Assembly: GCA_008373205.1 (NCBI GenBank)
Contig: RQOS01000060.1
Span: forward strand, 1 to 64,000
DNA length: 64,000 nt
DNA from: SAR202 cluster bacterium
GTDB lineage: Bacteria > Chloroflexota > Dehalococcoidia > Lucifugimonadales > Lucifugimonadaceae
Direction: 5' to 3'
Shown here: one piece after another, positions 1 to 7,937 of the stretch
Layout: each line of letters starts with the position of its first letter
How positions within the stretch are numbered: the first letter of the stretch is position 1
Notes under the pieces: generated by a model
Database searches by the model: none
The model's input: the letters and a program-made list of their open reading frames with translations, nothing else
What the model was told of the DNA's origin: nothing
Program-made: the position numbers and the translations under genes

Positions 1-730
1 AAATAGTACAGTTACTGAAATGATGAATAGGTTCAAGATATTAGAAAAAGTTGGCGTAAAAAATATATCTGATTTTAATAAAAAGATGAATAAATCTCAT
101 AAAATGTGGAATTTATTAATAGTTATTGATGAATTAGCAGATCTGATGTTACAAGCAGGAAGTGAAATAGAAAGACTAATAGTAAGGCTAGCTCAACTTG
201 GCAGAGCAACAGGTATTCACTTAGTAGTTGCAACACAAAGGCCATCAGTTGATGTAGTAACAGGATTAATTAAGGCTAACTTTCCAAGTAGAGTTTCATT
301 CGCAGTAATGTCTCAAATTGATTCAAGAACAGTACTCGATAGCGTAGGCGCAGAAAAACTTATTGGTAAAGGAGATATGCTATTTAGTCCAATAGATAAC
401 GCCCAAATGAGCAGAATTCAAGGAGTATTTCTAAATGAGGATGACATTGAAAATCTTACTTCTCAATGGAATAGCTATTTTGAGAAATATTCATTAGAAA
501 TGTTAAGATTGCAAGTAGAAGAAAAAAATATAAATAAGGAAATTCAAGGGGACTCTCTATATGATCAAGCCTTAGACTTAAGTTCTCAAAGCAACACATT
601 ATCAACTTCATTGCTTCAAAGAAGATTACGGATTGGTTATCCAAGAGCAGCTAGATTAATGGATGAATTAGAAGAAAATGGTGTTGTAGGACCAGGAGAA
701 GCTGGCAAGCCAAGAAAAATTTTAATTTAG
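1..730 (+). CDS. ftsK: DNA translocase FtsK/SpoIIIE, C-terminal part (5' end outside window)
   Basis: This is the C-terminal end of the membrane-anchored ATPase that pumps chromosomal DNA through the division septum. The reading frame is open from base 2 (NSTVTEMMNRF...), so the start lies upstream of the window. The Walker B-like strand LLIVIDELADLM is followed by RATGIHLVVATQRPSVDVVTG and IDSRTVLDSVGAEKLIGKGDML, all typical of the FtsK motor. The last ~60 residues (SLLQRRLRIGYPRAARLMDELE) form the winged-helix gamma domain that reads KOPS-type DNA sequences. The stop codon is directly followed by the accDA start, so the two genes are probably cotranscribed. The identification is secure; only the N-terminal membrane part is unseen. 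Confidence 0.95.
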   Translation, partial: NSTVTEMMNRFKILEKVGVKNISDFNKKMNKSHKMWNLLIVIDELADLMLQAGSEIERLIVRLAQLGRATGIHLVVATQRPSVDVVTGLIKANFPSRVSFAVMSQIDSRTVLDSVGAEKLIGKGDMLFSPIDNAQMSRIQGVFLNEDDIENLTSQWNSYFEKYSLEMLRLQVEEKNINKEIQGDSLYDQALDLSSQSNTLSTSLLQRRLRIGYPRAARLMDELEENGVVGPGEAGKPRKILI

Positions 731-2389
731 ATGAATACACAAGATAACAGCATAGAATTAGGGGAAAATTTAAGTAATTGCTTAAATTGTCCCGAAAGTA
801 TAGATAAGACAGATTTTTATCTAAAATATGATGTTTGTCCGTTTTGTAATTTTCATTATTCAATAGATTCTAAAAAAAGAATTCAAATTATATCTGATTC
901 AGGCACATTTAGAGAATTTAATAAAAATATTTCAATAAAAAGACCTGAAAATCTCAAAATTGATGATACTTACAGAAAAAATGTAAAAAAAACCAGAGAA
1001 AGAACAGGTCTAGAGGAAGCTGCAATATCAGGCACTTGTAATATTGGTGGAATTAAAACAGTGGTAATTATTCTTGATTTTGGATTCCTTGGAGGTTCAA
1101 TGGGTTTAATTGTAGGAGAAAAAATTTCAAAAGCTTTTAGTTTTGCTTATAGAAATAACCTTCCAGTAGTATCGATAATTTCAAGCGGAGGTAAAAGAGT
1201 TCAGGAAGGACTATACTCCTTGGTACAAATGATAAAAACTGTAATTTCTACAAAAGATTTGAGAAGAAGAAATTTACCTCATATTACGCTCTTCACTAAC
1301 CCATCAGGAGGACAAGTTTATAGTTCCTTCGCTTCTAGGGCAGATATTAAATTAGGAGAGCCAGGCGCAATTATGGGATTATTTCAATTGGATGAATTAA
1401 TGAATGTAAATGAAGAGGTTTCAAACGTTGATATTTCATCAGAAACTTTTTATGAAAAAGGACTTATAGATAAAGTCGTTTCTAGAAATAACTTAAAAAT
1501 TGAATTATTCACAATACTTGAAAACTTAATGATCGATTATAAGATACCAAAAAAAGTTGATTTATCAGTACCAATACTTAATTCAAATAAAGATAAAAAA
1601 AAGGTTAAAAAAACTATTAATAAAGGTACTCCTAGTTCATCGATATATATTAGTAAATTATTTGATGACTATGTTGAATTGGGACATAAGAGCAAAGAAG
1701 ATTTAATTATTACTGGTCTTGGGAAAATAGCATCTCAACCTGTAGTTATAGTTGCTCAAGACTATAAAAGATCTAATTCCAAAGAAACTGGAAAAATTAC
1801 AATAAAAGATTTATCAAAAATAAATAAATTTATGAATATTTCTGAAGACTTTAATATACCTATAATATTTTTTGTTGATAATAAGGGCATAGATATTTCC
1901 TATGAAAATGAGCTTTTAGGAGTTGGCAATATACTTTCTAAAATCATATTTGATTTGTCTTCCCACAAACAAAATCTGATTAGCATAATAACAGGTGAAG
2001 CGAACTCAGAGGCATCAATTCCATTCTTGTTATCAGATAAAGTCTATATGCTTGAGAATGCGATTTTCATACCAAATAATCAAGACCAAAAAAAAGAATA
2101 TTTGGATGCTACAGATTGTTTAGAAAACAATGCAATTGACTCAATAATACCAGAGCCGCCATTAGGAGCAGCTAAAGGACCTGAAGATATGGCTAGGCTA
2201 ATTAAAATCAGTTTAATTAATGGCTTATCTGAATTAAATCATACTAGCATGAAAAAAACTTTATCAAATCGTAATAAGAAATTTTTAAATGTTGATATGG
2301 GTGAAAATAAATTGCTTTTAACTGTTACAAATGAGATGAAAATTTGGAAGGACGTTTTAGAAGCAAGCTATAGAGCATTTAGAAATTAA
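731..2389 (+). CDS. accDA: Fused acetyl-CoA carboxylase carboxyltransferase, beta-alpha (AccDA)
   Basis: This is the carboxyltransferase half of acetyl-CoA carboxylase, which transfers the carboxyl group from carboxybiotin to acetyl-CoA to make malonyl-CoA for fatty-acid synthesis. The N-terminal half is AccD-like, with a four-Cys zinc ribbon (Cys17, 20, 36, 39), FLGGSMGLIVGEK, SSGGKRVQEGL and NPSGGQVYSSFAS. The C-terminal half (from about residue 310) is AccA-like, ending in EPPLGAAKGPEDMARLI. One 552-residue chain replaces the two separate subunits of E. coli. The AccA half is divergent, so the exact acyl-CoA substrate is not certain. The ATG directly follows the ftsK stop, and the stop overlaps the convergent phosphatase gene by four bases (TTAA). 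Confidence 0.85.
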   Translation: MNTQDNSIELGENLSNCLNCPESIDKTDFYLKYDVCPFCNFHYSIDSKKRIQIISDSGTFREFNKNISIKRPENLKIDDTYRKNVKKTRERTGLEEAAISGTCNIGGIKTVVIILDFGFLGGSMGLIVGEKISKAFSFAYRNNLPVVSIISSGGKRVQEGLYSLVQMIKTVISTKDLRRRNLPHITLFTNPSGGQVYSSFASRADIKLGEPGAIMGLFQLDELMNVNEEVSNVDISSETFYEKGLIDKVVSRNNLKIELFTILENLMIDYKIPKKVDLSVPILNSNKDKKKVKKTINKGTPSSSIYISKLFDDYVELGHKSKEDLIITGLGKIASQPVVIVAQDYKRSNSKETGKITIKDLSKINKFMNISEDFNIPIIFFVDNKGIDISYENELLGVGNILSKIIFDLSSHKQNLISIITGEANSEASIPFLLSDKVYMLENAIFIPNNQDQKKEYLDATDCLENNAIDSIIPEPPLGAAKGPEDMARLIKISLINGLSELNHTSMKKTLSNRNKKFLNVDMGENKLLLTVTNEMKIWKDVLEASYRAFRN

Positions 2390-3162
2390 TTTAAACCTTC
2401 AATAATCCAATCCAAAGCTTCAATAGTTCCATTTTCGATAAATGATTTAGTAGAAAATTTACAAATTTGAAAAAGTTCAGGGACTGAATTACCCATTGCT
2501 ACTGAATAACCAACCGAACTCAACATTTCTATATCATTTAGTCCATCACCAATTGCAAATATTTTAGATTTATCAATATTAAGAAAAGAACAATATTCAT
2601 CTATAGCAATTCCTTTATGGATATCTTTTGGCATAAAGCTAAGATATTTTTCATCACTACTTCCACTAGACGGTACTAGGCTAATTTTAGATATATCAAT
2701 CTTGGAGTTAGAAGAAATATAACCAATAATATCATCATATAAACAAGTAATAATATTAACATTATTATTTGTTTTATTTTTTGATTCATTAGTCATTTGT
2801 TCACCCATCGAACTTGCAAAATAATAAAATCCATTAGAATCAAGTAAATTAAAAACCTGTTCTGCTATAGTTCTATCAATAGATTTATTAAAAATAATCT
2901 CTTTATTTTTAGGGTCAAATATTAGCGCACCATTATCAGATATTTGCGGTGAAGTAAGACCTAATATTTTTGAATATTCATAAACAGAAGAAAATATTCT
3001 CCCAGAGACTAAACTTGTGGGGACAATTTTAGAAATATGCTTAATTCTAAGCACAATTTCTTCTGGAATTTCTTCTTTTTGATTGAGGATAGTGCCATCT
3101 AAATCAAAAAGAGCTGCTGATATCTTAGGAGACTTTAAATGTTTATCTATTTTTATATTCAA
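2386..3162 (-). CDS. Cof-type HAD hydrolase (sugar or cofactor phosphatase)
   Basis: This is a haloacid dehalogenase-superfamily phosphatase of the Cof/YbiV type (258 residues, normal length). It has motif I ALFDLDGTIL near residue 17, the motif II region PTSLVSGR, and motif III/IV AIGDGLNDIEML near residue 205 with the metal-binding Asp pair. These enzymes hydrolyse sugar phosphates or phosphorylated cofactors in the cytosol; the substrate cannot be read from sequence. The likely start is TTG, preceded by AAGGA at six bases. It is transcribed alone on the minus strand, and its 3' end overlaps accDA by four bases. Confidence 0.8.
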   Translation of the reverse strand: MNIKIDKHLKSPKISAALFDLDGTILNQKEEIPEEIVLRIKHISKIVPTSLVSGRIFSSVYEYSKILGLTSPQISDNGALIFDPKNKEIIFNKSIDRTIAEQVFNLLDSNGFYYFASSMGEQMTNESKNKTNNNVNIITCLYDDIIGYISSNSKIDISKISLVPSSGSSDEKYLSFMPKDIHKGIAIDEYCSFLNIDKSKIFAIGDGLNDIEMLSSVGYSVAMGNSVPELFQICKFSTKSFIENGTIEALDWIIEGLN

Positions 3163-3245
3163 ATTTTTTCCTTATAATTATCGTATGTTATTTAGATATC
3201 TTTTATGATTAAATTTATTTTAAACTATATTTCGAGTATCAAAAC

Positions 3246-4019
3246 ATGGATGAACTAATAATTGCAGGAAAAAAATTCAATTCTAGGTTAATTACAGGAA
3301 CTGGCAAACATAGAAGTTCTGAGGATTTGCTTAGTTCTATAAAAGCATCAGAAACGGAAATGATTACTGTTGCAATCAGAAGAATAAATTTTGATGACCC
3401 TAAAGAGAAAAATTTATTAGATGTTATAGATTGGAACAAGTATAATATTCTTCCAAATACAGCAGGAAGTAAAACCTCAGAAGAAGCAATTTATACAGCA
3501 AATTTAGCAAGAGAAGTTACTGGTTCAAATTGGATAAAAATAGAAGTAATTCCTGATCCTAAATATTTGCTTCCTGACCCAATAGGTACATTGGAAGCAT
3601 GTGAAAAGTTAGTTAAGGACGATTTTATTGTTCTTCCATATATTTCCCCTGACCCAGTACTTGCAAAAAGACTAGAGGATGTAGGCTGTGCTACAGTTAT
3701 GCCATTAGGATCTCCTATAGGATCTGGGAATGGAGTTCTAGCTCTAGAAGAAATCAAAATTATTATTGAGCAAGCAACAGTACCTGTTGTAGTAGATGCA
3801 GGGCTAGGAGTGCCATCAGAGGCATCAGTGGTTATGGAAAATGGAGCTGATGCAGTTTTAGTAAACAGTGCAATTGCAGGGGCTAAAGATCCAGAACAAA
3901 TGGCAGAAGCTTTCAAATTAGGAGTTAAAGCTGGAAGAAAAGCTTATCTTTCAGGTAGAATTCCTATTACTAATCACGCCAATCCAAGCAGTCCACAAGA
4001 TAATATTAGTAAATCATAA
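3246..4019 (+). CDS. thiG: Thiazole synthase ThiG
   Basis: ThiG builds the thiazole phosphate ring of thiamine from 1-deoxy-xylulose 5-phosphate, an imine and sulfur delivered by ThiS thiocarboxylate. The 257-residue TIM barrel has [19 protein letters not shown] at the N-terminus, the Schiff-base Lys region ([16 protein letters not shown]), and phosphate-binding loops [11 protein letters not shown] and [12 protein letters not shown]. It is followed after five bases by thiE and then thiS, forming a thiG-thiE-thiS operon. No TPP riboswitch is visible in the 83 bases upstream. No thiF, thiH or thiO lies in the operon. Confidence 0.95.
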   Translation: MDELIIAGKKFNSRLITGTGKHRSSEDLLSSIKASETEMITVAIRRINFDDPKEKNLLDVIDWNKYNILPNTAGSKTSEEAIYTANLAREVTGSNWIKIEVIPDPKYLLPDPIGTLEACEKLVKDDFIVLPYISPDPVLAKRLEDVGCATVMPLGSPIGSGNGVLALEEIKIIIEQATVPVVVDAGLGVPSEASVVMENGADAVLVNSAIAGAKDPEQMAEAFKLGVKAGRKAYLSGRIPITNHANPSSPQDNISKS

Positions 4020-4024
4020 TAAAC

Positions 4025-4645
4025 ATGCTTATTTATGTAACAGACATAAATAAATTTTCAAATGAAAAAGTTTTTATTGAAAATATAATCTCAGCATCAG
4101 AATGCGGAGTTAAATACATTCAATTAAGATTTAATAAACCAAAAGATTTGGATACAAAAAAAATAAGTTCGATCATTTCTAAAAAAATAGATAATAAAAA
4201 AACTAAAATAATAGTCAACGAAAATATAGATATATCAACGAACATAAAATCTTTTGGCTTTCATATTAGTTCTAAAAATAATATCTCCGGAAAAGAAGTA
4301 AAAGATAGAACTAAAGTAAGTTGGGTTTCTAAAGCCGTTCATAGTGAAGATGACATAATAAATTCAAATAAAGATGAGATGATTGACTCATATATTCTAG
4401 GTACTCTTTTCAGTTCAAATAGCCATCCTGGTGGAAGTTTTATAGGGATTGAAAAATTTAATGAACTAACTAAATTATCAACGAAACCAGTCATAGCAAT
4501 TGGGGGCATTGATGAAAAAAATGCAAATTTAGTTCATAAATCAGGTGCTTCAGGCATTGCTGTAATAAGTGCTATTGCATATTCTAAAAACATTAGTACA
4601 ACTTTAGATTTAATAGATAATAAGAATGATAAATATATTCCTTAA
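4025..4645 (+). CDS. thiE: Thiamine-phosphate synthase ThiE
   Basis: ThiE couples the pyrimidine (HMP pyrophosphate) and thiazole phosphate to give thiamine phosphate. At 206 residues it has the expected length and fold signatures: LIYVTD at the start, CGVKYIQLRF near residue 28, KIIVNENIDIS, the ILGTLFSSNSHPG loop near residue 135, and the phosphate-binding PVIAIGGIDEKNA and GASGIAVISAI segments. It is rather divergent, with Lys/Asn-rich stretches typical of this AT-rich genome. Its last 20 bases overlap thiS, suggesting translational coupling. Confidence 0.9.
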   Translation: MLIYVTDINKFSNEKVFIENIISASECGVKYIQLRFNKPKDLDTKKISSIISKKIDNKKTKIIVNENIDISTNIKSFGFHISSKNNISGKEVKDRTKVSWVSKAVHSEDDIINSNKDEMIDSYILGTLFSSNSHPGGSFIGIEKFNELTKLSTKPVIAIGGIDEKNANLVHKSGASGIAVISAIAYSKNISTTLDLIDNKNDKYIP

Positions 4646-4829
4646 CGGAAAAGAAACTAAATTGGATAAATCGATTTCCATAAGTGAATTCCTAGAATCT
4701 CAAAATTTGGATAGCAAAATGATAGCTGTTGCTATAAACATGAAAATTATTCATAAAAATGAATACGACAAAACAATTTTATTAGAAAGTGATAAGGTTG
4801 AAATTGTTAGACCTGTTGGTGGAGGATAA
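4626..4829 (+). CDS. thiS: Sulfur carrier protein ThiS
   Basis: This is a 67-residue beta-grasp (ubiquitin-like) protein ending in VRPVGGG, the C-terminal Gly-Gly tail that is adenylated and converted to a thiocarboxylate to donate sulfur to ThiG. The start ATG lies inside the end of thiE. No activating E1 enzyme is next to it; the only ThiF/MoeB-family gene in the window is at 40491-41303, which may serve this carrier (inference). The gene ends three bases before the convergent cupredoxin-like gene. Confidence 0.92.
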   Translation: MINIFLNGKETKLDKSISISEFLESQNLDSKMIAVAINMKIIHKNEYDKTILLESDKVEIVRPVGGG

Positions 4830-4832
4830 AGC

Positions 4833-5537
4833 TTACTCTACTACGCAAACTACTCCATAGTTACCCGTATCAGCATCACCACTGTACAAAGACCTGTATG
4901 TGAAACAACCTGGTACTGAGAATTCTCTACCGTAAGTCCATTGTTCAGGTTTTTTATCAAATGGGCCCTTATTAAATGCTCCAGAGTCCCAATCATCATC
5001 TTGATCTGAGTCTGCAGTTGATGAACTTGCTGCTCCTTTAGGATTGAGCCAATTTACTGTTGTTCCTGCCTTAACTTTAACTGTTTGAGGATCCATTACT
5101 CCTCCTTGACCAATACTGATTTCTACTATACCTTCTAATACTGGCCCATCTGGCATTTCAACTTCAATTTTTTCCTCTTCAACTTCACATGTTGAACCAA
5201 TACATGCAGCCTCTCCACCAGCTTCAGCAGTTGCAGTAAGAGATATAGAAACAGCCTGAGCTGATGCAGCTGCGTCTTTACCCACAGCTTGAGCTGCAGC
5301 TGTAAATGAATTTTCACACTCAGTTACCCATTTTTCTTTATCAGCATCTGAAAGGGTACTATACACTATGCCTTGTTCAGCTGTACATTCTGTAACTTCT
5401 GCAACAGCGGTAGCAGTAGCGTTTCCTAGCATATTTTCTGCTGTTTGAGTTTGAACAATATTAGTATATGAAAGATAGTCATCTCCTCCACATGCAAAGG
5501 ATAGTGCTATCAAACCAGCTAAAAATATTTTCATCAT
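4833..5537 (-). CDS. Cupredoxin-like lipoprotein lacking copper ligands
   Basis: This is a predicted lipoprotein of 234 residues with a short signal (FLAGLIALSFAC) and lipidated Cys16. A middle region rich in Ala, Thr and Glu (about residues 30-125) probably acts as a spacer. The last ~100 residues resemble a plastocyanin/cupredoxin domain: VKVKAGTTVNWLNPKG, a W-x-SG segment and FSVPGCFTYRSLYSG. However, the whole protein contains no His, and the usual C-x-x-H...M copper loop is absent. Two Cys (PGC and VVC) could form a disulfide. It is the last gene of the ABC importer cluster, 10 bases after the second permease, with AGAGG before the start. Its function is unknown; an accessory role at the cell surface is plausible. 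Confidence 0.7.
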   Translation of the reverse strand: MMKIFLAGLIALSFACGGDDYLSYTNIVQTQTAENMLGNATATAVAEVTECTAEQGIVYSTLSDADKEKWVTECENSFTAAAQAVGKDAAASAQAVSISLTATAEAGGEAACIGSTCEVEEEKIEVEMPDGPVLEGIVEISIGQGGVMDPQTVKVKAGTTVNWLNPKGAASSSTADSDQDDDWDSGAFNKGPFDKKPEQWTYGREFSVPGCFTYRSLYSGDADTGNYGVVCVVE

Positions 5538-5547
5538 ATATAACCTC

Positions 5548-6837
5548 TTAATCTACCTGTCTTAATCTTGGATCTAACCTATCTCTTAACCAGTCTCCTA
5601 AAAAGTTCAAAGCTAAAACAACTAGAAATATTGCTCCACCAGGTACAAGTACTTGATGAGGAGCTATTGCTAAATAGTCTCTTCCTTCATTAGTCATAAC
5701 ACCCCAAGCTGGAGTTGGTGGTTGAATACCTGCTCCAACGAAACTTAGTACTGATTCAGCAAGAATTAGTGCACTTGTATTTAGCGTTGCAACAACTACA
5801 GCAGTGTTTAACACACCAGGAAGTATGTGCCTATATAAAATTCTAAATGTAGTAGCACCATTAACTTTAGCACTAGCAACAAAATCTAATTCACGAATAA
5901 TTAGAGTTTGAGCTCTTATCACCCTTACAAATCCCGCCCATGCAATCAGAGCCAAAACACCCATTAGCACAGTCAATCCTCTTCCAAATATAAGTGTTAC
6001 TACTAAAGCTACCATCAAGAATGGTAGTGCATTCCATATATCAACAAATCTTGTAATAGATTCATCTATTAGCCAAGGACTAAGAACTGAAATTCTTTTC
6101 TTTTTACCCTTATAAGTTATATTGAAACCTATATTTGGCTCATAGCGTGTTGCAGTATAACCAGCAATTAGCCCAAGAGCAACTCCAATTGTCATTCCCG
6201 CAACTAAAGATATACCCACCACCATCATTGAGATTTGAGCACCATGTAATAATCTGCTAAAAACATCTCTTCCAACATGATCAGCTCCAAGAAAATGGTA
6301 ACCTGATGGCCAAGCATCCATAAGTTTAGTATCAATTCTAATAACTTGAAGGTCTAAATAAATATTATCGTTCTGTCCATCAAATATATCTTCATTTGTA
6401 GTGATTTCAAAAGTTAATAATTCTTCATCTTGACCAATGGTATTGAATAATATGTCAGGAGTACTAGGACTATCTTCATTCCAGGCAATTTCATCATTAA
6501 GAAAACCATTGCCATTGATGTCAAACATTCTGTTATCAGTCGGCAGCTCATAAGTAGCTATAAATGTAGATCCAGCTGCAATACTTGAATCAGTTAAATC
6601 TATTCCACCCTTAGGTTTAGTTGGAAATGTAATATCTACTATACCAGGAGAACTATGCCTTGCTCTAACATCCCCGATATCTCTTTCATATGGCGCAACA
6701 GTTGGTCCGATTATTGCGGCAATAATTAAAACAATAAGTATTACTGCAGGAAAGACAGGATATCTTCTTAAGAATCTCCAAATTGAACTTCCTATATTTA
6801 ATGGATTCATTAAGGCATTTGATGTTTCAGTTGTCAC
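5548..6837 (-). CDS. ABC transporter permease, DppC/OppC type, with extracytoplasmic insertion
   Basis: This is the second inner-membrane permease of a peptide/nickel/opine-type importer. It has the N-terminal membrane segment (FPAVILIVLIIAAIIGPTVA), the family motif HFLGADHVGRDVFSRLLHGA near residue 180, and the EAA cytoplasmic loop (FVASAKVNGATTFRILYRHI) near residue 325. At 429 residues it is over 100 longer than typical DppC. The extra ~110 residues (about 58-170) sit on the outside between the first helix and the HxxGxDxxGRD motif, and contain an EF-hand-like DINGNGFLNDEI. The start is GTG with AGGAG eight bases upstream. It follows the first permease by 15 bases. Confidence 0.9.
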   Translation of the reverse strand: MTTETSNALMNPLNIGSSIWRFLRRYPVFPAVILIVLIIAAIIGPTVAPYERDIGDVRARHSSPGIVDITFPTKPKGGIDLTDSSIAAGSTFIATYELPTDNRMFDINGNGFLNDEIAWNEDSPSTPDILFNTIGQDEELLTFEITTNEDIFDGQNDNIYLDLQVIRIDTKLMDAWPSGYHFLGADHVGRDVFSRLLHGAQISMMVVGISLVAGMTIGVALGLIAGYTATRYEPNIGFNITYKGKKKRISVLSPWLIDESITRFVDIWNALPFLMVALVVTLIFGRGLTVLMGVLALIAWAGFVRVIRAQTLIIRELDFVASAKVNGATTFRILYRHILPGVLNTAVVVATLNTSALILAESVLSFVGAGIQPPTPAWGVMTNEGRDYLAIAPHQVLVPGGAIFLVVLALNFLGDWLRDRLDPRLRQVD

Positions 6838-6852
6838 TTACAATACTCCTTA

Positions 6853-7806
6853 TTAATTTAATCGAACTCTTGGATCAATGATTGTATAGGCAATATCTGC
6901 GATAGTAGCAAATACTAGATAAATAAGTATAAAGACAAATACTGTCCCCAATAGAAGAGGAAAGTCATTATCGTTAACAGCTCTGTAAAGAGCATCATAT
7001 CCAATTCCAGGCCAAGAGAAAACTATTTCTACAACCAAGGCTCCGTTTAACCATCCAGAAAATATCAAAAGTGCACTTGTTACAGGTGCAATTAAAGCGT
7101 TTCTCAAAGCATGTTTAAAAATTACTGTTGAAAATCCCACTCCTTTAGCTCTTGCAAGCCTAATATATTCTGAATCCAATATCTCCAACATTGAAGATCT
7201 AGTAAGCCTCATCAATGCTGCAGCAGCTCCCCATCCAAGAGCAATACATGGCAAAATATAATCTTTGTAATCAAATTCAGGTTTTCTACCTCCAGCTGGT
7301 AGCAAAGGGTCTCCATTAATAGTTATCCATTGATTAAATACATAAATAAGCACTAATCCTGTCACAAATGGCGGGGCTGCTTGACCGACTAGAGCAACTC
7401 CTCTAGCAACATAATCCCAAAAAGAACCTCTAAATACAGCAGCTACCACTCCAGTTGGAATACCCAGCAAAATTGCAAATACCCATCCTCCTAACGCAAG
7501 TTCTAACGTAGCAGGAATTTTAGCAGCAATAATATCTGTTACTGCCTGTTGACGAGCAAGAGAAATTCCTAGATCCCCCCTTACAGTTCTACCTATCCAT
7601 TCAGCGTATCTTTGGTGAAAAGGTTTATTCATTCCCAATCTTTCACCTAACTTATCCCATTGTTCTTGGGTAATTCCATTACCACTGTCTGGTACAAATA
7701 ATAACCTTGGATCATTATGAAAATTTGTTAATGTAAATACTGCTAATGTGGCACCTATAATAGATATAATTGATGAAAAAAATCTGCCAAATAAAAATCG
7801 TAGCAT
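6853..7806 (-). CDS. ABC transporter permease, DppB/OppB type
   Basis: This is the first inner-membrane permease of the importer (317 residues, normal for DppB). It starts with the family-typical MLRFLFGRFFSSIISIIGA helix, has the periplasmic RYAEWIGRTVRGDLGISL segment, six predicted membrane helices, and the EAA loop EYIRLARAKGVGFSTVIFKHALRNAL near residue 215. It pairs with the DppC-like permease downstream. No ATPase (DppD/DppF) genes lie in this cluster, so the ATPases must be encoded elsewhere. A strong intrinsic terminator separates it from the binding-protein gene upstream. Confidence 0.93.
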   Translation of the reverse strand: MLRFLFGRFFSSIISIIGATLAVFTLTNFHNDPRLLFVPDSGNGITQEQWDKLGERLGMNKPFHQRYAEWIGRTVRGDLGISLARQQAVTDIIAAKIPATLELALGGWVFAILLGIPTGVVAAVFRGSFWDYVARGVALVGQAAPPFVTGLVLIYVFNQWITINGDPLLPAGGRKPEFDYKDYILPCIALGWGAAAALMRLTRSSMLEILDSEYIRLARAKGVGFSTVIFKHALRNALIAPVTSALLIFSGWLNGALVVEIVFSWPGIGYDALYRAVNDNDFPLLLGTVFVFILIYLVFATIADIAYTIIDPRVRLN

Positions 7807-7860
7807 TAGTGTCTCTCTTAAATATTTTTTTAGTTCATAAACTTATTGTTTTGATGGTAT

Positions 7861-7901
7861 AAAAAAAGTGGGAAGAAATAAAGCATTCTTCCCACTTTTT
7901 T
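7861..7901 (-). terminator. Intrinsic terminator between binding protein and permease genes
   Basis: An 11-bp perfect stem AGTGGGAAGAA / TTCTTCCCACT (7867-7877 with 7886-7896) with an eight-base loop is flanked by A and T runs, so it can terminate in both directions. It lies 37 bases after the stop of the solute-binding protein gene. Partial termination here would make the binding protein more abundant than the permeases, as is common in ABC import operons. Confidence 0.9.
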
Positions 7902-7937
7902 CAACAAATTGACAAATTTATCAATTTACCCAAAGTA

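Noticed and set aside
3163-3245. Possible TPP riboswitch before thiG
   Set aside because: The region is only 83 bases, AT-rich, and lacks the CUGAGA-type conserved cores of the thi-box.
3491-3916. 141-codon minus-strand frame opposite thiG
   Set aside because: It is the antisense shadow of thiG; it is Ser/Thr/Pro-rich as expected for complemented codons.
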